From a bacterium (GTDB lineage Bacteria; Cyanobacteriota; Vampirovibrionia; Gastranaerophilales; Gastranaerophilaceae), in assembly GCA_017995595.1 (NCBI GenBank), contig JAGOIO010000018.1:1-12785 (forward strand): DNA of 12,785 nucleotides, given 5' to 3'. A program made the translations under genes and the position numbers. This document shows, in pieces, positions 1 through 6,216 of this stretch; the stretch's first letter is position 1, and the number at the start of each line of letters is the position of its first letter. Under the pieces are notes generated by a model. The model worked only from the letters and a program-made list of their open reading frames with translations. It did not search any database and was not told the origin of the DNA.

Positions 1-1239
1 ATTTATTTCTTTATCATTTGCCGCCAAGCTTACTGCTGGTGCTAAAATTCTTATTACGACTTTCTCCTTACCGCTGACCGGTAAGGTGTTGATTCTGAAG
101 TCATAAGATTGATCTTTATATTTTATTGAAAAAGTTCCATCTTGAGGTCTTCTATGTTCTGCAATGTTCATTCTTGAAAGAACTTTAAATCTTGTCAAAA
201 CTGATTGTTCAACTTTTGACGGAATTTCCATTACAAGTTTTAAGATACCGTCTGTACGATATCTTACTACGTAATTGTTTAGTCTTGGTTCTATGTGAAT
301 ATCTGATGCTTTTGTATCGATACCATCTGTTATAATTTTATTTACAAATTTTGCAACGGAACCTGTTGAATCTTGAAGTTCTCTTTCTACTTGCTCGAAA
401 AGAGTTTCTTCATTATCAATGCTTACTGCTTCTTCTTCAATCTTTTGGATAATTTCTTTAGTTTCTTTTTTTGAGTGGCTATAAATAGAATTTATAATGT
501 TTTGAAACTCAAAGTATGTTATTAACATTGCTCGAGGCTTTTGACCTGTAAGGTAAACAATGTCTTTTAAAACCTTTGTATCTCCAGGGTTTACCATACC
601 TACAACAAGAGATTTTCCATCACTTGAAATTGGTATAACTTTATTAGTTTTTATAAAATCTTCAGGTAGAATATTTACAACTTTTTCTTTGACTTTTAAC
701 TGGTCAGCTGAAACAAAATCATAGCCTTGTTGCTTATGTAATGTTCTTTTTAGGTCTTTAAGTGTTACATAGCCCAACTTATATAAAACTGAACCAAGTG
801 GCATTCCAAGACGTTTACTTTCGGCAAGAGCTTTTACTAGTTGAATATCGGTTATTAAGCCTTCTTCTTTTAGTAATTCACCAATTCTTTTAGGCTTTTT
901 ATGATGTCCATTTCCTTCGTCAAGTTCTTGATTAGAACTATTTTTATCTTCTTCATCTGAATCGTTCTTTTTTCCGTGTTTTCTTTTTAGAACATCTGTT
1001 AGCAACTCTTCAATCTCGTCTTCAGCAAGTTGTACAAATTTAGTTTCAAAATCACTATTACTATTCTTTATTAAATCTGCGATTTCATCTTTGTTAGCAA
1101 AAGGGTTTATTGCAATATAAATACAATGCTCCTTGATATTTATTGGAACAAAACGCATTTGCTCCAATATTTGAGGATCAAATTTATTGATAAGCTCTGA
1201 ATTTATGCTTTCTTTTAATTTTGATATAATATCTGTCAT
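1..1239 (-). CDS. GspE/PilB-family secretion or pilus assembly ATPase, N-terminal part (cut by window edge)
   Basis: Cytoplasmic hexameric ATPase that powers a type II secretion or type IV pilus machine; 413 residues are visible and the frame is open to the left edge. Seen: residues 118-141 and 147-170 form two copies of a helical motif (RIGELLKEEGLITDIQL and PLGSVLYKLGYVTLKDL), followed by the rest of an MshEN (T2SSE_N) domain to about 253. The GspE core then begins with ASDIHIEP (311-318), RYRTDG (326-331), NIAEHRRPQDG (358-368) and FRINTLPVSGKEKVVIRIL (381-399). The Walker A, Asp box and Walker B lie beyond the edge, so activity cannot be judged here. An acidic, Lys/His-flanked linker (about 88-117) follows an extra N-terminal module. 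The ATG at 1239 is preceded by AGGA inside the 13-bp gap after the secretin stop. GspE, PilB and MshE cannot be separated from this part alone. Confidence 0.93.
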   Translation of the reverse strand, partial: MTDIISKLKESINSELINKFDPQILEQMRFVPINIKEHCIYIAINPFANKDEIADLIKNSNSDFETKFVQLAEDEIEELLTDVLKRKHGKKNDSDEEDKNSSNQELDEGNGHHKKPKRIGELLKEEGLITDIQLVKALAESKRLGMPLGSVLYKLGYVTLKDLKRTLHKQQGYDFVSADQLKVKEKVVNILPEDFIKTNKVIPISSDGKSLVVGMVNPGDTKVLKDIVYLTGQKPRAMLITYFEFQNIINSIYSHSKKETKEIIQKIEEEAVSIDNEETLFEQVERELQDSTGSVAKFVNKIITDGIDTKASDIHIEPRLNNYVVRYRTDGILKLVMEIPSKVEQSVLTRFKVLSRMNIAEHRRPQDGTFSIKYKDQSYDFRINTLPVSGKEKVVIRILAPAVSLAANDKEIN

Positions 1240-1252
1240 TGTATTCCTGTTG

Positions 1253-3442
1253 TTATAACATTGTTCCTGAATTATTTACTACTTCATCTGCATCTCTAAT
1301 TATTTTTGGTGTAATCATTATAACCATTTCTTGTCTTGTTCTTCCTGTATTACTGTTTCTAAAGAAGAATCCTATTCCCGGAAGTTCTCCAAGTATTGGG
1401 AATTTTGTAATAGCTTTTGTTTCAGTTTCAGTAATCATACCACCAATAACAAGAGTTTCACCGTCTTTTATTCTAACATTCTTTAAATCTAAATTACGTC
1501 TTGATAAAAGTGTCGCAACGATATCACCACTTGAATCTTTAGGTTGAGATGCGATTGTTGCATAGTTTGGTTTTAAGTTTAATGTTACATAACCATCAGG
1601 ACTTATAAATGGTGTTATTGAAACTTTTATACCATTATCATTTGCTATTGTATAGGTTTTTTGAATACCGCCAGCAATAGAACCTGATGTTGATGTTACG
1701 ACTTCTGATTTAACTGATTTGATATAATCTGAAGTTAAATCGATAACTGATTCTTTACCGTTTGTTATTAAAATTTTCGGATTTGCCAAAACTCTTGCTT
1801 TGTTATTTTGAACCAAATAATTTATTGAATAAGCTATAGTTGGTGTTCCTGTGAATTTTGCAACTGAATATTTTACCGTTGAAGGGTCATCTGGATCAAC
1901 AACTTTATAGCCATTACCTCTAAAGAATGTCGGATATAATGCTGGCGTAGTCAAACCTGTGCTTGAAAAATCAGCAGAGAACCATCTTGACCAAATTTGC
2001 CAGCTATTATTAAAGTTCTTTGTTCCTGTATCATTTAATTCTATCATTGAAACTTCTAAATAAGCTTGAGGCTCTCTTTTATCATTCATTGTTATAAAGT
2101 CTTTTATCATTTTTAATTGTTGAGCTGTTCCACCAAGAACATTAATTAAACCTTTTGATGGGTAATAAGAAACTGTCATTTTGTTTGCGGCAAAAGATGT
2201 TAAGTTTCCAACTTGCATTTGTTCATTGTACTGGCAAGCAATGACATTTTGTCCTAAAGTCAACGCAGAACCAGAATCTGATGAGCTACTTGAACTTGAT
2301 GATGAACCTGAATCAGAACCTCCGCCTGAAGAACCTGAGCTAGAATCTCCACCGCCTGAACCTGAATCTCCACTGCCAGAACCTGAACCCGAACTTGAAT
2401 CATCAGCACCACCTGTTGCGTGTCCTGAAATATTAGCTTTTTCATCAAAAATTGAGCTTGCACCACCTGTTAAACCTTTTAAAAGTTCAAGGTTTGGAGT
2501 TGCAGAATTTCCTGTTGCTCCAGCACCGCTTTTAGCTCCTGATGAAGGTGTTGCACCTGCTTGTGAAGCTCCTGATGTTGGTGGAGTTCCAGCTTGTCCC
2601 GGGCCTCCTTGTGCATTTGAACCACCAGCAGCACCACTTGCACTACCGCTTCCTGATGTAGAAGACGGTGTAAGTATTTTTATTTGTGGGAATAATATTT
2701 TACATATTTGATTTGCCATTTCTTTTGGAGTTGTATGATTTACAACGAACTGTGTTTCTCTTGGAGGAAGGTCGAATTTGCTTATAACTTTTCTTGCCAT
2801 TCTTGCATCATTTTCTGTTCCGAAAATCAAAACTTCGTTTGTTGCAGGGTTCGTTACGGCTATCTGTGAATTTGATAGTCCCGGACCATTTATTGAAAAT
2901 ATATTACAATTCAAAAAGTTTGCCATTGCCATCGCACTAACATATTTTACAGGAATTGATGTCATTTCTCTTTTTGAAAAGTTTAAATTTTTAGCAGCAT
3001 CAGAAGATGTAACCACCATTGTATTGTGATCAACGTAGTATGTTAAATCTGTAACTTGCATAACTAACTTAAAAGCATTATTTAAAGGAACGTTTACAAG
3101 GTCAAGTGTAACTTTACCTGATACTGACTGGTGAAAAACTATATTCAACCCTGCTTTATCAGCAAACATTCTAAGAACTTGTTTTACATCAGAATCTCTA
3201 AGGCTTAAACTAATTTTAGGATTTCCTTTTGTCAAAGAAATATCTCCCTCAAGTTTTAGGCTTGAAGATGAAGGTGTTGACTTAGCTTTTGCCTTGTCAT
3301 TTCCTCTCAATACAGGCTTCATTACCCCTGATTTTATTGGAGGTAATGCAACAGAACACATTCCGATAGGTGCTGCATATACCATAAAATACAAGGCAAT
3401 AATTGTACTTGCTAAAACCTTTTTGAATTTTCTTATAATCAT
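1253..3442 (-). CDS. Secretin, GspD/PilQ family outer-membrane pore
   Basis: A 729-residue outer-membrane secretin subunit, the gated channel of a type II secretion or type IV pilus system. Seen: a basic start and hydrophobic stretch (about 1-30) make a Sec signal peptide. Residues about 76-147 are an N0/STN-like domain (ISLSLRDSDVKQVLRMF, then IVFHQSVSGKVTLDL). Residues about 160-255 hold further N-domain repeats (IPVKYVSAMAMANFL, FVVNHTTPKEMANQI). A Gly/Ser/Ala/Pro-rich insert covers about 258-395. Another N-domain lies at about 418-452. The secretin barrel starts near 458 (QAYLEVSMIEL) and includes VLANPKILITNGKES and the signature from VRIKDGETLVIGG through KFPILGELPGIGFFF to MVIMITPKIIRD near the end. 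GGGAG-type Shine-Dalgarno lies 8 nt before the ATG. It is second of three genes, 15 bp after the GspC/PilP-like gene. Family assignment is firm; the GspD versus PilQ label is not. Confidence 0.96.
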   Translation of the reverse strand: MIIRKFKKVLASTIIALYFMVYAAPIGMCSVALPPIKSGVMKPVLRGNDKAKAKSTPSSSSLKLEGDISLTKGNPKISLSLRDSDVKQVLRMFADKAGLNIVFHQSVSGKVTLDLVNVPLNNAFKLVMQVTDLTYYVDHNTMVVTSSDAAKNLNFSKREMTSIPVKYVSAMAMANFLNCNIFSINGPGLSNSQIAVTNPATNEVLIFGTENDARMARKVISKFDLPPRETQFVVNHTTPKEMANQICKILFPQIKILTPSSTSGSGSASGAAGGSNAQGGPGQAGTPPTSGASQAGATPSSGAKSGAGATGNSATPNLELLKGLTGGASSIFDEKANISGHATGGADDSSSGSGSGSGDSGSGGGDSSSGSSGGGSDSGSSSSSSSSSDSGSALTLGQNVIACQYNEQMQVGNLTSFAANKMTVSYYPSKGLINVLGGTAQQLKMIKDFITMNDKREPQAYLEVSMIELNDTGTKNFNNSWQIWSRWFSADFSSTGLTTPALYPTFFRGNGYKVVDPDDPSTVKYSVAKFTGTPTIAYSINYLVQNNKARVLANPKILITNGKESVIDLTSDYIKSVKSEVVTSTSGSIAGGIQKTYTIANDNGIKVSITPFISPDGYVTLNLKPNYATIASQPKDSSGDIVATLLSRRNLDLKNVRIKDGETLVIGGMITETETKAITKFPILGELPGIGFFFRNSNTGRTRQEMVIMITPKIIRDADEVVNNSGTML
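2299..2396 (-). repeat. Short imperfect repeats coding the Gly/Ser tract of the secretin
   Basis: Variants of GAACCTGAATC recur (for example 2304-2314 and 2358-2368, exactly 54 bp or 18 codons apart, with related copies near 2331 and 2379). On the coding strand these read as Ser/Gly/Asp-Ser codons in the densest part of the low-complexity insert. Replication slippage could change the length of this tract. Confidence 0.6.
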
Positions 3443-3457
3443 TTATAATGCTCCCGA

Positions 3458-4333
3458 TTAATGTTTTCTTTTCTTGTGTGAAGAACTTCCTGCTCCACTT
3501 GTATTTCCACCGAATTTTCTGTTTAAGTTAGCAATAGGGTTAAAGTTTACATCACTAAGTGATAAAATTTGACCAACGCCGGCTTTATAAACATTAGATC
3601 CATATTGAACAGTAACCTGTCTTGGTGTTATTGATAAAACTCTGTATCTGTTAACGACATCGCCTTTTCTTACTAAATAATCTGTACCTGCAATATTGAT
3701 AATTGCAGAAGGACTTGCACTGTCAAACATAATACCTGAAATTGTTGTTGTCATAATTTTTGCAGCATTTGAGTTTGTAAATACTTGCTTAGGAGGTGGT
3801 GGCAAATGCAATTTTGCATTTGCAGATGGTACAAAATTTTCAGCAGCAGGTAAGAACGGGTTAGAACGACCTGACTCAGCAACTGAAATTGTAACCATTT
3901 TTCCTGTTTTAACTCTTGATGATGCTTTTGTTAAAATTTCTATACCGCCTTCATTTGGTGAAGGTGCAAGTTGATTTGCATTAATAGCTTGAGAATCCAA
4001 ACCACCACTTGCAGGTGTTTGTGAAGTTGTTGCAAGTGTATCTGGAGAAGTTCCAGCTGTCGATTGTGTTGTCGGCGTAGTAGGCGTAACACCTGGTTGT
4101 GGTGTTCCTCCTGCACTAGTGGCTCTAGGGTCTGTCGGCAAAGTAGATGGCTGTTCTGTACTTGACGTTGGTGTTGCATTATCAGCTAAAAATGTACTAA
4201 TAATGCCATATAGGCCGTTTACTATAAAAAATCCTATTACAAAAAACATTGCAATAACTTCACCTTTGTTTTTGGCGAATTGCATCGGTTTCTTTTTCTT
4301 TTTTCCTTTATCGTTTTTGGATTTATTAGCCAT
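3458..4333 (-). CDS. GspC/PilP-like inner-membrane connector protein
   Basis: A 291-residue single-pass protein, inferred to link the inner-membrane platform to the secretin. Seen: a strongly basic cytoplasmic N-terminus (KSKNDKGKKKKKP), one transmembrane helix at about 25-50, a Thr/Pro/Ser-rich periplasmic linker at about 51-130, an RSNPF motif at 156-160, and a compact beta-rich domain at about 195-258 (TTTISGIMFDSASPSAIINI, YLVRKGDVVNRYRVLSITP, VTVQYGSNVYKAGVGQIL). That last block has the form of the GspC homology region/PilP fold: a short strand, a 'value of a processed/ready state' turn, then V-x-x-I-x-P and V-x-V/L-x-Y. The tail is basic (KKRKH). It is the first gene of the minus-strand trio, with Shine-Dalgarno AGGAAGAG just before the ATG and an extended -10 upstream. 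Sequence identity is low, so the call rests on architecture plus position before the secretin. Confidence 0.75.
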   Translation of the reverse strand: MANKSKNDKGKKKKKPMQFAKNKGEVIAMFFVIGFFIVNGLYGIISTFLADNATPTSSTEQPSTLPTDPRATSAGGTPQPGVTPTTPTTQSTAGTSPDTLATTSQTPASGGLDSQAINANQLAPSPNEGGIEILTKASSRVKTGKMVTISVAESGRSNPFLPAAENFVPSANAKLHLPPPPKQVFTNSNAAKIMTTTISGIMFDSASPSAIINIAGTDYLVRKGDVVNRYRVLSITPRQVTVQYGSNVYKAGVGQILSLSDVNFNPIANLNRKFGGNTSGAGSSSHKKRKH

Positions 4334-4352
4334 TACTCTTCCTATTTATTAG

Positions 4353-4361
4353 ACTATACCA
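4353..4361 (-). promoter_or_regulatory. Extended -10 promoter of the secretion/pilus operon
   Basis: On the minus strand the bases read TGGTATAGT, a TGn-extended -10 with hexamer TATAGT. A start about 7 bases on would leave a leader of roughly 12 nt that carries AGGAAGAG before the ATG at 4333. No convincing -35 is present 16-18 bp upstream, as expected for an extended -10 promoter. Predicted from sequence only. Confidence 0.5.
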
Positions 4362-4536
4362 TGCTCATTGTATTCTCGATATAGTCGCAAATTATCCCTT
4401 AAAAGGTTGATTTCCTTGAATTCTACGCTAAAAATATAAAAATTTTTCTCGATTATTCCTTCTTATATTTTACCATTATTAACTGATTTAGGCAAAACTT
4501 ATTAATTTTGTTTACAAATTCTTTATTTTTTACCTT

Positions 4537-4550
4537 TACAATAGTACAAT
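4537..4550 (+). promoter_or_regulatory. Tandem TACAAT -10-like boxes before the U32 gene
   Basis: TACAAT occurs twice in 14 bp (4537-4542 and 4545-4550), just before the ATG at 4558. Using the second box would put the transcript start at or next to the ATG; using the first gives a leader of about 9 nt. TTTACA at 4511-4516 resembles a -35 but sits 20 bp from the first box, which is longer than ideal. Confidence 0.35.
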
Positions 4551-4557
4551 CAAGGCT

Positions 4558-6216
4558 ATGAATGAAATTAATGTAATAGCACCTATAAAAGCACCTAATG
4601 ACATAGAAACCTTTATTTTACACGTAAAATGCCGGAAATTTTATGTATATTATCATAAATTTATGAATAATAATTTCAACTATATAGATGAGTTTATTGA
4701 AGTTGCTCACAAGAATAATTGTGAAATATATATAAATTTTAAGCATAATATTTCAGAAGAAGAGCTTCCTGAAATTAAAAAAATGTTGAGATATTTAAAA
4801 TCGACAAAGATTGATGGAATTTTTATAAACAGTTTTGCAGTTTTAGAGGCTACAAAATTATTTTCACTACCTTTTAAGGTCATAATAGATTCATATTTTG
4901 ATATTCATAATTTATCAGGGATTGATTTCGTTAATAATTTTCATAAAATAGACCAGATAATTGTTACAGAAGAAATTTATATGAAAAATATTTCTAAGAT
5001 TAAGAAATACACAAAGCTTTCGTTAGCTATTGATTCTGATAACTTACCTTGGTGTGCTGAAGAAATAGAAAAATCAAATGCAATAGATAGTGTAGTTATA
5101 AAGGGAAAATTTAAGGATTCAGAGGAAATACTTGAGGGAATTGATTTAGTTGAGAGAATTTTAGAGAAACCAAAGTTCTTCAGAAATCAAAAATTACCGT
5201 TTAAACATGTTCGTAAAAGCTTTTATCAAACCAATCATTTTTCAGGAGATATGGTAAGTGCCGAGGGGCGAGATTTTAAATTTAGCAGAAATATTCAAAA
5301 GTTTGAATGGGAGGTAAAGCGTACCCGTTTAAAGAGTGATATGGATTTTTCAAAAGAAGAAAAGTATAGGATAAATTTAAGGTTATCGAGCTTGGAGCAG
5401 TTGGAAGAGGTTAAGAAGTTTATCAAAAAAATCGGTCATAATCCAATAAGTACAATTGAATATGGAGAAATAGTTTCGACTGCGGATTTAGCGACAAGCA
5501 GTTACACAGAAATCATAGAGAAGGCAAAAAAGTTTTGTAAGAAATATGGAATAGGTTTGCAGTTGTCAACTCCCAGAATTTTAATTGAGCGAGATTTTGA
5601 CAGGGTTTATGAATATGTAAAAGAACTTTGTTTAACCGAACCTTTGCCATCTTCATTAATTGTGAATAATATAGGGTATTTTTGGGCAGTTATAAATGAT
5701 CCGGAGATGCAACGTATTCCGATAGAAATCGGACAAGGTATAAATTTGTTAAATAGTCTTGCGATAAATTGTATTTTTAATCTTTATCCTGTTGAAACTG
5801 TTGATTTTACTGCAATAGATGATGAAGAACATTTGATAAAAACAGTTAAAAAGGTAAAGAATAATATAAAAAACAAAAAATATACAATTGCCGGAAACAT
5901 AAGAGTTCCGAGCTTAGGCTTGTGTCCGTTGAATAACGATTCAGCTGTAGTTTCCAGACTTTCATGTAAAGCACCTTGTCATAAAGGAGAATTTGCATTA
6001 AAAGATCCGTCATTGAAGAAGATTTACCCGTTTGCAGTTGATGGATTTTGCAGAATGCACATGTTTGAGGACAAAATATATGAAAAGTATGAAAAAATAG
6101 ACTTTTTAGTTTCAAAAGGAATAAATGAATTTATTTTTGACTTTACCGCATTAAGTCCTAAATTCGTTCAGATATTGTTAACAAACTATTATAATTCAAG
6201 GTATGTTAAGAAATAA
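4558..6216 (+). CDS. Peptidase U32-family protein (large, two-module) with C-terminal four-cysteine cluster
   Basis: A 552-residue cytoplasmic protein. U32 members once called collagenases are now known for Fe-S-dependent RNA or quinone hydroxylation (RlhA, TrhP, UbiU/UbiV); the substrate here is unknown. Seen: a first barrel-like half (about 1-200, starting EINVIAPIKAPNDIETFI) with no matching cysteine cluster, a Lys/Arg-rich middle (about 205-265), and a second half from about 270 (YRINLRLSSLEQLEEVKKF, IEYGEIVSTADLA, LIVNNIGYFWAVI). The second half ends with C456-PL, C470-KAP-C474, LKDPSLKKIYPFAVDGF and C498-RMH. The spacing C-x13-C-x3-C-x23-C and the 'FP..D..CR' segment match the C-terminal part of large U32 proteins. 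The ATG at 4558 is the only reasonable start; AAGG ends just 2 nt before it, which is unusually close. It diverges from the secretion operon. Confidence 0.85.
   Translation: MNEINVIAPIKAPNDIETFILHVKCRKFYVYYHKFMNNNFNYIDEFIEVAHKNNCEIYINFKHNISEEELPEIKKMLRYLKSTKIDGIFINSFAVLEATKLFSLPFKVIIDSYFDIHNLSGIDFVNNFHKIDQIIVTEEIYMKNISKIKKYTKLSLAIDSDNLPWCAEEIEKSNAIDSVVIKGKFKDSEEILEGIDLVERILEKPKFFRNQKLPFKHVRKSFYQTNHFSGDMVSAEGRDFKFSRNIQKFEWEVKRTRLKSDMDFSKEEKYRINLRLSSLEQLEEVKKFIKKIGHNPISTIEYGEIVSTADLATSSYTEIIEKAKKFCKKYGIGLQLSTPRILIERDFDRVYEYVKELCLTEPLPSSLIVNNIGYFWAVINDPEMQRIPIEIGQGINLLNSLAINCIFNLYPVETVDFTAIDDEEHLIKTVKKVKNNIKNKKYTIAGNIRVPSLGLCPLNNDSAVVSRLSCKAPCHKGEFALKDPSLKKIYPFAVDGFCRMHMFEDKIYEKYEKIDFLVSKGINEFIFDFTALSPKFVQILLTNYYNSRYVKK

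Noticed and set aside
2260..2466. Minus-strand frame with repeated VQVQA-type residues.
   Set aside because: A frame-shifted reading of the same secretin repeats; low complexity only.
2181..2711. 176-codon open frame on the plus strand, very rich in Glu and Pro.
   Set aside because: It is the antisense of the Gly/Ser-rich secretin tract; the Glu/Pro bias is a mirror of that composition, and it has no domain or Shine-Dalgarno support.
3349..3360. Possible lipobox (IGMC) near the secretin N-terminus.
   Set aside because: Met at -1 does not fit the lipobox [GAS] requirement, so an ordinary signal peptide is preferred.
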